From Sphingomonadales bacterium EhC05 (GTDB lineage: Bacteria > Pseudomonadota > Alphaproteobacteria > Sphingomonadales > Sphingomonadaceae): a stretch of DNA of 64,000 nucleotides. The stretch is from the NCBI GenBank assembly GCA_001650955.1, contig LXYP01000021.1:124001-188000 (forward strand), written 5' to 3'. The notes beneath the pieces are model-generated. The model did no database searches. It was not told the DNA's origin and worked only from the letters and a program-made list of their open reading frames with translations. The position numbers and the translations under genes were made by a program. Of this stretch, positions 30,661 through 39,433 are shown piece after piece (position 1 is the first letter of the stretch; every line of letters begins with the position of its first letter).

Positions 30661-31232
30661 TATATTGTCCCGTCCAGTTCTTCACGCATTTCTGCGCCGC
30701 GATCAAACACCCGGGCGAGAATGATCAGAAGCAGGACCAGTAAAACGCCGGAGAGCGATATGTCCGCTTCAATCGGAAAATCGAAATCTACCCCCGGTTT
30801 TGTTTCACCGAGCATGGTGATCAGGCCAATGGCCAGAAGACTGGCCAAAAATGTGACCAGCTGAATTGCAAATACCGCGATGCCGATGCCGCGTAGCCGG
30901 GTGCCGTTGATGCGTGTAAATGGATTGCCTTCGCTCACCGAATTGACCAGCCTGCGCAATCGATCAATCGCAAAAAGGGTGAGCAAAAGGCTCACCACAG
31001 CCAGCAGCATTATCAGGGCGATCATCCCGAACACTTCCGGAGCAGGCGGATTGACAAATGTCTCTGCCATTTTCTCTGTCAATATCTGATATGTAAACGG
31101 GATAGCCAGCAATCCAACGGCGATGGCAGCAATTGCAACCACCAATGCCCATTTGCCAAAAATCAATATTCCGCGTGCAGATTTGAGCACAACGTCATTT
31201 GATCCGACATCCTCTTTGTCTTTCGATTCCAT
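30660..31232 (-). CDS. DUF2975 family membrane protein
   Basis: A 190-residue integral membrane protein with four helices and the NPFTRINGTRLRGIGIAVF segment (shortened key: NPF...N..RLR.IG) that marks DUF2975. The family partners with YozG-like XRE regulators in many bacteria; the role is unknown, with stress or signal sensing suspected from the pairing. It is the first gene of a three-gene overlapping operon. A palindromic region lies directly upstream. Confidence 0.87.
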   Translation of the reverse strand: MESKDKEDVGSNDVVLKSARGILIFGKWALVVAIAAIAVGLLAIPFTYQILTEKMAETFVNPPAPEVFGMIALIMLLAVVSLLLTLFAIDRLRRLVNSVSEGNPFTRINGTRLRGIGIAVFAIQLVTFLASLLAIGLITMLGETKPGVDFDFPIEADISLSGVLLVLLLIILARVFDRGAEMREELDGTI

Positions 31233-31249
31233 AGTCGAGTCTCCATAAC

Positions 31250-31309
31250 TTATCGTTTATCAATATCACAATATCGAATAACATCAAGATATTTATTGTT
31301 TAACGATAA
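31250..31309. promoter_or_regulatory. Inverted repeat upstream of DUF2975-XRE operon
   Basis: TTATCGTT at 31250-31257 and its exact reverse complement AACGATAA at 31302-31309 flank a very AT-rich 44-base centre. Extending by two bases the arms match at nine of ten positions. The pair lies 18-77 bases upstream of the DUF2975 start and is a good candidate for cooperative binding by the operon's XRE protein, with the promoter between. Confidence 0.55.
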
Positions 31310-31407
31310 ATATAGTCTTCCAACCAATCACAGCATCTGCATTGCGCGCGTAGCGCCGCCATTCAGCGTGGTGCGCACTTCATTGTTGTTGCTTCTCGGA
31401 GTGGCGG

Positions 31408-32307
31408 CTAGGCCCGCGGATGGGCATTCTGGTAGACATCGAGCAAATGTGCGGCATCGACCGCAGTATAGACTTGCGTGCTGCTCAGGCTCGTATGACC
31501 CAGTAATTCCTGCAGGCTCCGCAAATCGGCGCCGCCGGCCAGGAGATGGGTTGCGAAACTGTGCCGCAGAGCATGGGGCGTGGTCTGGTCGGAAATGCCA
31601 AGCTTGGTCCGGGCCTGCTGAACCACGCGGCGGATCAGGTTCGGGGAGAGCGGCCCGCCGCGTTTGCCACGGAAAATCGGCTGATCTGGCTCCATCACAT
31701 GGGGACAGAGGTCGATATAATGGTCGATCGCCGCGCGCACCTGGGGAAGCAGCGGCACAACCCGCGTCTTGTTGCGCTTGCCGGTGACCCGCAATATATC
31801 GGACAGGGGCAGGGCATCGGCAGTCAGGTCGAGCGCTTCGCTAATCCGCAGGCCGGAACCATAGAGCAGCAGCAATACCGCCCAGTCGCGCGCGCCGACC
31901 CAGTCGCTGCCAGCGCTGTCCTGCGCGTCCCCGGCCAGCGCGATGATGTCATCGGGAGAGGCCGGGCGCGGGACGCCGCGCTTGACCTTGGGGCCCCTGA
32001 TTTTGGGGATTTGCGCTTCATCGCCGCCGACATGTTTGAGAAATGCCCGGAGCGCCGACAATTCCCGCGCGGCGCTGTTGTTGGTCAAGCCATCGGCCCG
32101 GCGATAGGCGAGATAGGAGCGGATATCGGCCTGTTGCAACGCCTGAATCTCCGCTGCACCCACGCCGCGGCCGATATGTTCCATCAGAAAGGCGCAAAAC
32201 CGCTCGGCCGTCGTGACATAGGCCCGCACGGTGTGATCCGAACGCCGCCGGCCATCACGGAGATGGGCGGAGAAATTGCTGATCAAGGCATGGACTGTAT
32301 CGGTCAT
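31408..32307 (-). CDS. xerC: Tyrosine recombinase XerC
   Basis: A 299-residue site-specific recombinase that resolves chromosome dimers at dif with XerD. The catalytic residues are visible: arginine in GSGLRISEAL, histidine and arginine in HALRHSFATHLL, histidine in LLGHTSLSSTQVY and the nucleophilic tyrosine in the last motif. The N-terminal core-binding SAM-like domain (HTVRAYVTTAERFCAFL) is complete. No dif site, integrase neighbour or att site is near, so this is the housekeeping enzyme and not a phage integrase. Confidence 0.92.
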   Translation of the reverse strand: MTDTVHALISNFSAHLRDGRRRSDHTVRAYVTTAERFCAFLMEHIGRGVGAAEIQALQQADIRSYLAYRRADGLTNNSAARELSALRAFLKHVGGDEAQIPKIRGPKVKRGVPRPASPDDIIALAGDAQDSAGSDWVGARDWAVLLLLYGSGLRISEALDLTADALPLSDILRVTGKRNKTRVVPLLPQVRAAIDHYIDLCPHVMEPDQPIFRGKRGGPLSPNLIRRVVQQARTKLGISDQTTPHALRHSFATHLLAGGADLRSLQELLGHTSLSSTQVYTAVDAAHLLDVYQNAHPRA

Positions 32308-32332
32308 AATCTCCGTTGGTGCTGCACGTGCG

Positions 32333-32363
32333 GCCCTTCGACTGGCTCAGGGCGAATGGTGAG
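32333..32363. repeat. REP-like element
   Basis: CCCTTCGACTGGCTCAGGGC and the following GAATGGTGAG resemble one arm of the CCTTCGACAGGCTCAGGGTGAACGG repeat found at 36.8 kb. It lies just upstream of xerC, in the spacer to the acyl-CoA synthetase gene. Confidence 0.55.
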
Positions 32364-32453
32364 CGTTTAGCAGACGGGGAATCAATCTCCAACTTTCCTC
32401 TCCTTCGGGGAGAGGATGATGTGGCTAGGCTGCCTGTTTCACAAAACCAGTTG

Positions 32454-34241
32454 CTACAACCGATATTCACCCGACAGGATCTGCGCATGTTCCGCTGCGG
32501 TCAGCGCTTCATATCCCTGCGCGCCCGGCTTTCCGAACCAGATCGGATCGCTGACTTTTGCGACATCAAAGCCTTCCTCGACCAGTTCGACCTTGCGATA
32601 TTTGAAGGTGCCGGTGGTCTGTGCCTCTGGCTCAATCCGAATGAACAGAGGAACCGCATAATGCGGCATTTCCTTGGCCAGAAAGGCTTGCAGGCCAGAT
32701 ATGTCGAAATTTTCGGCGACGGTCAGAGACGCCATGCCCGCACGGCCATCGGTGCCCGGGACCTCGACGCCATAGACGTTGGCGGTCTTGATTCCCGGAT
32801 ATTGCGACAGCACTTCGGACACTTCATTGGTCGCGACATTCTCGCCTTTCCAGCGAAATGTGTCGCCGATCCGGTCCTTGAAATAGATATAGCCGGAGCG
32901 GTCTCGGCTCATCAGGTCGCCCGAGCGGAACCAGGCATCGCCCTTTTCAAAAACATTGCGCAGGATTTTCTTCTCGGTCGCTTCCTTATCCTGATAGCCG
33001 GAGAAATCGGAGGGGCCATTGTCATCAATCCGCCCGATCAGTTCACCCGACTCGTTCCAGTCCGCCTTCATGCAAAAATCGTCATCGCCGCGGATCGGCT
33101 GTTCTTCGGCGATATCGAATTTCACGATCCGGACATCGCCAAATTGCTTTTCGAGATATTTGGGGATGCGCCCGACAGCGCCGATTTTGCCGTCGAAGTT
33201 CATCAGGAAGATATTGCCTTCGGTTGAGCCATAGATTTCGAGCAGCTTGGGCACTTCAAAGCGATCGACAAATTGCTGCCAGATATCGGAGCGCAGGCCA
33301 TTGCCGATGCCAACCCGCACTTTATGGGCATTTTGCTTGGGATGTTCTGGCTGATTGAGCAGATAACGGCACAGTTCGCCAATATAGACGATCACCGTCG
33401 CGCCATTGTCAGTGACATCATCCCAATATTTGGACGCCGAAAATTTGCGCCGCAAAATGACCGACGCGCCGCTGAGCAGGGCGCCGCCCTGGCCGATAAA
33501 CCCGCCGGTGACATGATAGAGCGGCAGCGTAACATAGATGCGATCTTCCGGCGTCAGCGGACAGGTCGAGATTGCGATGCGGAAGCTGCGACGGGCGCGG
33601 GCATGCGAGATGCGCGCCGCTTTAGGCAGGCCGGTGGTGCCGGAAGTATAGACATAGAGGAACAGATCCTTGCCGGTGAGATGGGCGCGGTGGCTCTTGT
33701 CCGGGCGATCATCGGGTAATTTTTCGAGGGCCTTGTTGAGATTGTGACCGACTTCGCCATCCCAGTCCCACAGGGCAGGTGCGCCTTCAAGCTGTCCTGC
33801 AATGTTCGAAACGCGCGGCGCCAGATCGGCGCTGGTGATCACCGCCTTGGTCGAGACAATGTTCAGGCAATGGGCAAGGCCCGCGCCTTCGAGATTGCTG
33901 TTGATCAGCGCCGTGACGATGCCGACTTTCGACAGGCCAAACCAGGTGGCGACAAAATCGGGTGCATTTTCCATGAACAGGGCGACGGCGTCGCCAGCGC
34001 GATAGCCTTCGGCGAGTGCCCAATGGGCGATCCGGTTGGCGCGGGCTTCAAATTCGGCATAAGTGACCATATCACCTTCAAAATGAAAGGCGACATTGTC
34101 CGGAAAGCGATCGACTGTCGCTTCGATATCGTCGGTGATCAGGATCGGTGCGGTCGGATCAATATCCTTGACCAGCGCCATCACGCTTTTTAACGAACGC
34201 GTGAAATGAAACTCACGTTTGATGACGCTGAACAGGCCCAT
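32454..34241 (-). CDS. Long-chain acyl-CoA synthetase (FATP/FadD6-like)
   Basis: An AMP-forming acyl-CoA synthetase of 595 residues, of the FATP (very long-chain) branch. The AMP signature is YTSGTTGLPKAARIS, with the second motif YGSTEGN and the hinge region YIYFKDRIGDTFRWKGENVAT (key DRIGDTFRWKGEN). It activates fatty acids to CoA esters at the membrane; chain-length preference is unknown. The start at 34239-34241 has TAGGAG nine bases upstream; an in-frame ATG 54 bases earlier is not needed. It seems to be a single-gene unit. Confidence 0.92.
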   Translation of the reverse strand: MGLFSVIKREFHFTRSLKSVMALVKDIDPTAPILITDDIEATVDRFPDNVAFHFEGDMVTYAEFEARANRIAHWALAEGYRAGDAVALFMENAPDFVATWFGLSKVGIVTALINSNLEGAGLAHCLNIVSTKAVITSADLAPRVSNIAGQLEGAPALWDWDGEVGHNLNKALEKLPDDRPDKSHRAHLTGKDLFLYVYTSGTTGLPKAARISHARARRSFRIAISTCPLTPEDRIYVTLPLYHVTGGFIGQGGALLSGASVILRRKFSASKYWDDVTDNGATVIVYIGELCRYLLNQPEHPKQNAHKVRVGIGNGLRSDIWQQFVDRFEVPKLLEIYGSTEGNIFLMNFDGKIGAVGRIPKYLEKQFGDVRIVKFDIAEEQPIRGDDDFCMKADWNESGELIGRIDDNGPSDFSGYQDKEATEKKILRNVFEKGDAWFRSGDLMSRDRSGYIYFKDRIGDTFRWKGENVATNEVSEVLSQYPGIKTANVYGVEVPGTDGRAGMASLTVAENFDISGLQAFLAKEMPHYAVPLFIRIEPEAQTTGTFKYRKVELVEEGFDVAKVSDPIWFGKPGAQGYEALTAAEHAQILSGEYRL

Positions 34242-34328
34242 ATATATTCTCCTAAGATGTGACCGGAGTTTGGCAGCTAATCCCATAGATATCAACGCCC
34301 CTTGCGCGATAGAAAATATGATGTGATT

Positions 34329-35516
34329 TCAGATGTCAGCAATGATCTTGGGCAAGAGCGCATCGAGTAGCGGCATCCCTTTGGCCGAAATTGTCAAACG
34401 CTGGTCCGTCATCGTCAACAGGCCCAGTTTGGCGAGTTGATCGACCGCCGGGGCGTCGAGCATGTGCGCAATCGTCAGGCCGGTTTTCGCCTCCAACGCC
34501 TCCAATGGCACGCCTTCCGCGAGCCGCAATCCCATCATCAACGCTTCCATCGCGCGGGTTTCCGGGGCCAGTGGCTGTTCGACTTTCAGGCCATTGCCAT
34601 TGCGGGCAACCGCCGAGAGGAAGTTTTCCGGCTTCTTGTGCCGTTCCGTCGCGCTTTCCAGTCGTCGGCCGTGGGCGCCGGGACCGATGCCGACATAGTC
34701 CTGATAGCGCCAATAGGTCAGATTATGGCGGCTTTCCTGACCCAATGGCGCGTGATTGCTGATCTCATAAGCGGGCAGCCCAGCTGCGGTTGTCAGGTTG
34801 CGGGTGAGATCAAACAGATCGGCCATATGGTCGTCATCGGCGGGGATGAGCTCGCCGGTCCGCACCAGAGTTTCAAAGCGGGTGCCGGGCTCGATCGTCA
34901 GCTGATAGAGCGAGAGATGATCGGTGCCGAAGGACAGCGCGCGCTGCAGTTCGGCGCTCCAGCTCTCCAGCGATTGGCTGGGCCGCGCGTAGATCAGGTC
35001 AAAGCTGACCCGGTCAAAGGCTTGCTGGGCGGTGTCCAGCGCCGCCAGTCCTTCCTCGACATCATGCGCCCGGCCGAGAAATTCGAGCGTCTGATCGTCG
35101 AGAGACTGCAATCCCAGGGACACCCGATTGATCCCCGCTTGGGCCAGGTCCTCGAAATTCGCGGCTTCGACCGAGGATGGATTGGCTTCGAGGGTGATTT
35201 CGATACCATCTGCAAAACCCCAATGGCGCTCGGCCGCCACGATCAATTTGGCAACCAGGGCAGGCGGCATCAGCGAAGGCGTTCCGCCCCCGAAGAAGAT
35301 GCTCGAAAGCTTGCGTCCGGGCACCTGTGCGGCCTCATAGGCCATGTCGGTCAGCAAGGCCGCTTCCCAGACTGCGACATCGACTTGCGCCCGGACATGG
35401 CTGTTGAAATCGCAATAGGGACATTTGGAGACGCAGAACGGCCAATGGACATAGAGCGCCAGCGGCCCCATATCGTCCGTATCGAGTTTCGCTATTGAAG
35501 AGGCCAATTCATGCAT
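34329..35516 (-). CDS. hemW: Heme chaperone HemW (radical SAM)
   Basis: A radical SAM protein of 380-395 residues related to oxygen-independent coproporphyrinogen oxidase; characterised HemW binds heme and inserts it into proteins. The iron-sulfur cluster motif is FCVSKCPYCDFN (CxxxCxxC), preceded by LALYVHWP. Other features are FFGGGTPSLM and the C-terminal HemN_C domain. The HNxxF-type extension of true HemN is absent. Two starts are possible: ATG at 35516 and ATG at 35471; the longer one overlaps the divergent CAP-protein start. The hemW-rdgB-rph order is conserved in alphaproteobacteria, with one inserted gene here. Confidence 0.92.
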   Translation of the reverse strand: MHELASSIAKLDTDDMGPLALYVHWPFCVSKCPYCDFNSHVRAQVDVAVWEAALLTDMAYEAAQVPGRKLSSIFFGGGTPSLMPPALVAKLIVAAERHWGFADGIEITLEANPSSVEAANFEDLAQAGINRVSLGLQSLDDQTLEFLGRAHDVEEGLAALDTAQQAFDRVSFDLIYARPSQSLESWSAELQRALSFGTDHLSLYQLTIEPGTRFETLVRTGELIPADDDHMADLFDLTRNLTTAAGLPAYEISNHAPLGQESRHNLTYWRYQDYVGIGPGAHGRRLESATERHKKPENFLSAVARNGNGLKVEQPLAPETRAMEALMMGLRLAEGVPLEALEAKTGLTIAHMLDAPAVDQLAKLGLLTMTDQRLTISAKGMPLLDALLPKIIADI

Positions 35517-36098
35517 ATCGTCCGCGCCCTTAGCCCTATCTTCCTGCTTGCGCCACTATTTGCGGCATGCTCGCCCGTGGCGCCGCAATCCAATGCCCCT
35601 GAACGGATCACCGAAGTGCGCACCAGCATGACACCCGAAGCGCGCGGAGAGAGTCGTTTACAGATTGCAATGATGCGAGCACATAATGAAGCACGGACCA
35701 AGGTTGGCGCGCCAGATCTGGTGTGGAATGCCGAGCTTGCCAAAGATGCTGCCGTTTATGCTGATGTGATGGTCCGGTCAGGCAAGTTCGCGCATGATCC
35801 GCAGGTGGGGCGCAATCCGAGGCAGGGCGAAAATCTGTGGATGGGAACGCGTGAAGCTTATTCCTATGGCGATATGGCAGGCGCCTGGGTCGATGAGGAT
35901 CGCTATTACAAGCGCGGGCTGTTCCCGAATAATAGCACGACCGGCCGATGGGGGGATGTCGGCCATTATACCCAGATCATCTGGCCCACAACACAGCGCG
36001 TCGGTTGTGCGCTGGCGAGCAGCCGTAACGATGATTATCTCGTCTGTCGCTATAGTCCGGCAGGCAATATCGTCGGACGCGATCCTCTGAAAGGTTAG
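35511..36098 (+). CDS. CAP-domain (SCP/PR-1) lipoprotein
   Basis: A 195-residue exported protein with a CAP fold. The signal peptide ends in LFAACSP, a lipobox with cysteine near residue 20. The CAP domain shows HNEARTKVGAPDLVWNAELA (key HNEAR and LxWN), GENLWMGT, WVDEDRYY and GHYTQIIWPTTQRVGCA, the standard set of conserved motifs. CAP proteins have varied roles. Inserted between hemW and rdgB on the opposite strand, it shares the ATGCAT hexamer at 35511-35516 with the possible hemW start. Confidence 0.92.
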   Translation: MHIVRALSPIFLLAPLFAACSPVAPQSNAPERITEVRTSMTPEARGESRLQIAMMRAHNEARTKVGAPDLVWNAELAKDAAVYADVMVRSGKFAHDPQVGRNPRQGENLWMGTREAYSYGDMAGAWVDEDRYYKRGLFPNNSTTGRWGDVGHYTQIIWPTTQRVGCALASSRNDDYLVCRYSPAGNIVGRDPLKG

Positions 36099-36159
36099 AT
36101 CACCAGCGCCAATCCATTTGTCATGCGCCTGTCGCAGGACAGCTTTTCGCCTAGAGATG

Positions 36160-36190
36160 CACTTCGACAAGCTCGGCGCGAACAGCAATC
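36160..36190. repeat. REP-like half element
   Basis: CACTTCGACAAGCTCGGCGC with GAACAG is a single arm of the CTTCGACA-GCTC family, next to the rdgB 3' end. Confidence 0.5.
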
Positions 36191-36191
36191 C

Positions 36192-36821
36192 CTAAAAACA
36201 GGCGGTCACCAGTTTCTGAAATGCATCCGCCCGGTGGCTCATGGCATGTTTCTGTGCGGGATCGAGTTCGGCAAAAGTCTGGTCAAAACCAATGGGCTGG
36301 AACACCGGATCATAGCCGAAACCCAGAGTGCCGCGCGGCGGCCAGATCAGATTGCCTGACACGCGACCTTCAAAGACTTCTGAATGTCCATCGGGCCAGG
36401 CGAGCGCGAGCGTGCAGATGAAATAGCCGCTGCGATTGACGTCGGGCCCCTGTTCGGCAAGCTTCCCTTCAACCTTGCCCATCGCCATGTACCAGTCGCG
36501 GCCCTTGTCGCCTTCGAACCATTGGCGTTCAGCCCAGTCGGCGGTGTAGACTCCGGGACGGTTGTCCAGTGCTGTGACGCACAGCCCGCTGTCATCCGCC
36601 AGAGCGACACAATTGGCTCCTGCGGCGCTGGCGCGCGCCTTGAGCAGGGCGTTTTCGGCGAAGGTCGTTCCGGTTTCCTCCGGTTCGGGCAGGTTCAAAT
36701 CGCCGGCGGATATCGGTTCAATGCCGAAAGGCTCAAGCAAGGCGCGGATTTCGCGGACCTTGCCTTGGTTATGGCTCGCGATGACGAGCTTGCCGGGGGA
36801 GAGTTTGCGATGGGTGGTCAT
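36192..36821 (-). CDS. rdgB: dITP/XTP pyrophosphatase
   Basis: A 209-residue Ham1/RdgB-family enzyme that removes non-canonical purine nucleotides such as dITP, protecting DNA. Motifs are LVIASHNQGKVREI, TFAENALLKARA and ADDSGLCV, and the C-terminal GFGYDPVF...FAELD....KHAMSHRADAF. All are intact. It lies between rph and hemW, all on the minus strand, in the expected alphaproteobacterial order. Confidence 0.96.
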   Translation of the reverse strand: MTTHRKLSPGKLVIASHNQGKVREIRALLEPFGIEPISAGDLNLPEPEETGTTFAENALLKARASAAGANCVALADDSGLCVTALDNRPGVYTADWAERQWFEGDKGRDWYMAMGKVEGKLAEQGPDVNRSGYFICTLALAWPDGHSEVFEGRVSGNLIWPPRGTLGFGYDPVFQPIGFDQTFAELDPAQKHAMSHRADAFQKLVTACF

Positions 36822-36834
36822 ATCTGTTCAATTT

Positions 36835-36904
36835 CCGTTCGTGCTGAGCCTGTCGAAGCATCTCTAGACGAGACATGCCCTTCGACAGGCTCAGGGTGAA
36901 CGGT
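36835..36904. repeat. Paired REP-like inverted repeat
   Basis: CCGTTCGTGCTGAGCCTGTCGAAGCAT, quoted here by its core GAGCCTGTCGAAG, and its near reverse complement with core CTTCGACAGGCTC face each other across 13 bases. It lies in the rdgB-rph spacer. The outer ends are CCGTTC and GAACGG. It is the clearest member of the dispersed repeat family. Confidence 0.85.
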
Positions 36905-36920
36905 TTCTCTTATATTGATC

Positions 36921-37634
36921 TTAGCGAACCGCCTTGTCCTGCGCTTCGAAAATCTGGTCGCAGCCAATTTTCGCGAGCCGCATCAAACGCATCAGGCCTT
37001 CGTCGTCAAAGGTCTGGCCTTCCGCGGTTGCCTGCGCTTCGGCGATATTGCCATCGCCGGTCAGTACGAAATTCGCATCGGCGCCGGCATTGCTATCCTC
37101 GTCATAGTCGAGGTCGAGCACCGGTGTGCCTTCGAATATGCCGCAGCTGATCGCAGCGATTTTCTGTTCGATCGGATCTTCGCTGATCAGCTTCATGTCG
37201 AGCAGCCCGTTGACCGCGAGGCGCAGCGCAACCCAGGCGCCGCTGATCGAGGCGGTACGGGTACCACCGTCGGCCTGGATGACATCGCAATCGACGGTGA
37301 TCTGGCGCTCGCCGAGTTTCTTCATGTCGACCACGGCGCGCAAGCTGCGTCCGATCAGCCGCTGAATTTCCTGCGTCCGGCCGGATTGCTTTCCGCGTGC
37401 CGCTTCGCGTGAGTTACGGGTATTGGTGGCGCGGGGCAGCATCGAATATTCGCCGGTGACCCAGCCTTCACCCTTGCCGCGGAGCCATGGCGGAATGCGC
37501 TCTTCGATACTCGCGGTGCAAATCACCTTGGTATCGCCAAAGCTGATCAGGCATGATCCTTCAGCATGTTTGGTAAAAGCTGTTTCGATAGATATAGCGC
37601 GCATTTCGTCTGGCGCGCGTCCTGATGGGCGCAT
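36921..37634 (-). CDS. rph: Ribonuclease PH
   Basis: A phosphorolytic 3'-5' exoribonuclease of 237 residues that trims tRNA 3' ends. The N-terminal [14 protein letters not shown] motif, [25 protein letters not shown] and [19 protein letters not shown] are diagnostic, and [16 protein letters not shown] carries the catalytic aspartates. The gene is divergent from hrcA with about 140 bases between starts; both are part of a widely conserved divergent arrangement. Confidence 0.97.
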   Translation of the reverse strand: MRPSGRAPDEMRAISIETAFTKHAEGSCLISFGDTKVICTASIEERIPPWLRGKGEGWVTGEYSMLPRATNTRNSREAARGKQSGRTQEIQRLIGRSLRAVVDMKKLGERQITVDCDVIQADGGTRTASISGAWVALRLAVNGLLDMKLISEDPIEQKIAAISCGIFEGTPVLDLDYDEDSNAGADANFVLTGDGNIAEAQATAEGQTFDDEGLMRLMRLAKIGCDQIFEAQDKAVR

Positions 37635-37775
37635 GTTTCGTTCCTTTTTGAGTTGGCGGGTCCTTAACCGCTCCGACCGAGAGAGGCAACAACGGTGACC
37701 CTCTATCCCGCAGGCTGAGGCTTCTCGTTAAATTGCGCGCTGGAAACCGCGTTGCAATTCTCCTATCTAGCATTG

Positions 37776-38819
37776 ATGACAGCCACAGCTATCACCGAAA
37801 TGAACGACCGTACCCGCGATATTTTCCGCGTCGTCGTGGAATCCTATCTTGATAGCGGCGCGCCGGTCGGCTCGCGGACCATATCCAAAGCGCCCGGCCT
37901 CGAACTCTCCCCTGCCTCGATCCGCAATGTCATGCAGGATCTGGAGGAGCTGGGCCTGCTCGCCGCGCCGCATACCAGCGCTGGGCGGATGCCGACCGAA
38001 TTGGGCTTGCGGCTATTTGTCGACGGCATGATGCAGGCCGCGGAGCCTTCACAGCAGGAACGCGAGGCGATTGAAAGCCAGATTGTCGATCAGGGCCCGG
38101 TCGAGGATGCCCTGCGCGCCACGACCTCGGTTCTCTCTGGCCTGTTCTCTTGCGCCGGGCTGGTGCTGGTTCCAAAACGTGAGCCGCTGCTGAAACAGTT
38201 TAACTTTGTGAAGCTGTCCGAAGGGCAGGGGCTTGCAATTCTCGTGTCGCAGGATGGCACCGTCGAAAATCGTGTGCTCGACTTGCCAATTGGTATATCG
38301 GAAAGCGCCCTGATTGAGGCCGGCAACTATCTCACCGCGCGCTACGGCGGACAATCGCTGTCGCAAGCGCTGGTCCAGCTGGACCGGGAGATTAGTGCAG
38401 GCGAACTTGCGATCGACAAGGCGTCAGAAAATCTGGTCAAGGCAGGTCTCGTCACCTGGAGCCGGGATCCGGCAGACCGGCCGGTGCTGATTGTGCGGGG
38501 ACAGGCCAATCTGCTCGAGGACAGCAATATCAACGATCTCGACCGCGTCCGCGGGTTGCTCGACGAACTGGAAGGCAAGCAGGAGATTGCCCGCCTGCTC
38601 GACAACGCCCGCGACGCCGAGGCGGCGAAAATATTTATCGGTGCGGAGAATAAATTATTCTCCCTTTCCGGCTCATCTGTGATAGCGGCGCCCTATCGCG
38701 ATGGAGAGGGACAAGTCGTTGGCGTAGTCGGCGTAATTGGCCCCACCCGCTTGAACTATGCCCGGATCGTACCCATGGTAGACTTCACGGCGCAATCGCT
38801 ATCTAGATTATTGAAATGA
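37776..38819 (+). CDS. hrcA: Heat-inducible transcription repressor HrcA
   Basis: A 347-residue repressor of heat-shock genes, which normally binds CIRCE operators. The N-terminal winged helix is in DRTRDIFRVVVESYLDSGAPVGSRTISK (key SGAPVGSRTIS). The start at ATG 37776 is in the expected place; a TTG further upstream is less likely. Then grpE follows after 10 bases, so the two form an operon. I do not see a CIRCE element upstream of hrcA in this window, nor upstream of dnaK. Confidence 0.95.
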   Translation: MTATAITEMNDRTRDIFRVVVESYLDSGAPVGSRTISKAPGLELSPASIRNVMQDLEELGLLAAPHTSAGRMPTELGLRLFVDGMMQAAEPSQQEREAIESQIVDQGPVEDALRATTSVLSGLFSCAGLVLVPKREPLLKQFNFVKLSEGQGLAILVSQDGTVENRVLDLPIGISESALIEAGNYLTARYGGQSLSQALVQLDREISAGELAIDKASENLVKAGLVTWSRDPADRPVLIVRGQANLLEDSNINDLDRVRGLLDELEGKQEIARLLDNARDAEAAKIFIGAENKLFSLSGSSVIAAPYRDGEGQVVGVVGVIGPTRLNYARIVPMVDFTAQSLSRLLK

Positions 38820-38829
38820 GTGACGAAAC

Positions 38830-39429
38830 ATGAGTGACACGAAACCTAAAGCCCAAGACCAAGCGACCACCGATGTTGCCGCAGAAGCGGAACTGGAAGG
38901 CGTGCCGGAAAGCATGAAGGAAGGCGGCGAAGGCGAAGCGTCCCAGCCCGAGAATTCCGACAATCGCATCGAAGCATTGGAAACCGAACTGGCCGATGCC
39001 AAGCAGGCCGTGCTTTATGCGCAGGCGGAAACCCAGAATGTCCGCCGCCGTCTCGAAAAAGACGCGCAGGACGCCCGCGCTTATGCAGCGACAGGCTTTG
39101 CCCGCGATATGCTCTCGGTGATGGACAATATGCAACGCGCGCTCGAAGCCATTCCCTCGGAAGTGAAAGACGAGGAAAAATGGAAGGGTCTGATTGGCGG
39201 CATCGAAGCCACCGGTCGCGAACTGCAATCGGTGTTCGAGAAAAACGGTATCAAGCGCGTTGCAGCTGTCGGCTTGCCGCTAGATCCCAATCAGCATCAG
39301 GCGATGGTTGAAATTCCAACCGACGAACATGAACCCGGGACGATTGTGCAGGAAATGCAGGCGGGCTATGTGATCAAGGACCGTTTGCTGCGCCCTGCAT
39401 TTGTCGGTGTGGCGAAGAAGGCCGAGTAA
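38830..39429 (+). CDS. grpE: Nucleotide exchange factor GrpE
   Basis: A 199-residue DnaK cofactor that releases ADP. The acidic N-terminus is followed by a long coiled coil (ETELADAKQAVLYAQAETQNV) and the beta-domain ending ALPLDPNQHQAM-like (here GLPLDPNQHQAM), DEHEPGTIVQEMQAGYVIKDRLLRPA (key PGTIVQ and GYVIKDRLLRP). All parts are present. Co-operonic with hrcA. dnaK and dnaJ lie about 11 kb away on the same strand. Confidence 0.97.
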   Translation: MSDTKPKAQDQATTDVAAEAELEGVPESMKEGGEGEASQPENSDNRIEALETELADAKQAVLYAQAETQNVRRRLEKDAQDARAYAATGFARDMLSVMDNMQRALEAIPSEVKDEEKWKGLIGGIEATGRELQSVFEKNGIKRVAAVGLPLDPNQHQAMVEIPTDEHEPGTIVQEMQAGYVIKDRLLRPAFVGVAKKAE

Positions 39430-39433
39430 TAGG

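Noticed and set aside
31408-32307. Integrase marking a genomic island
   Set aside because: The recombinase matches housekeeping XerC; no tRNA, direct repeats or phage genes are near.
37635-37775. CIRCE operator or heat-shock sigma-factor promoter before hrcA
   Set aside because: No TTAGCACTC-N9-GAGTGCTAA dyad is present. A CCTATCT sequence at 37762 resembles a sigma32 -10 box, but no CTTG lies at the right distance and the start site would fall on the ATG.
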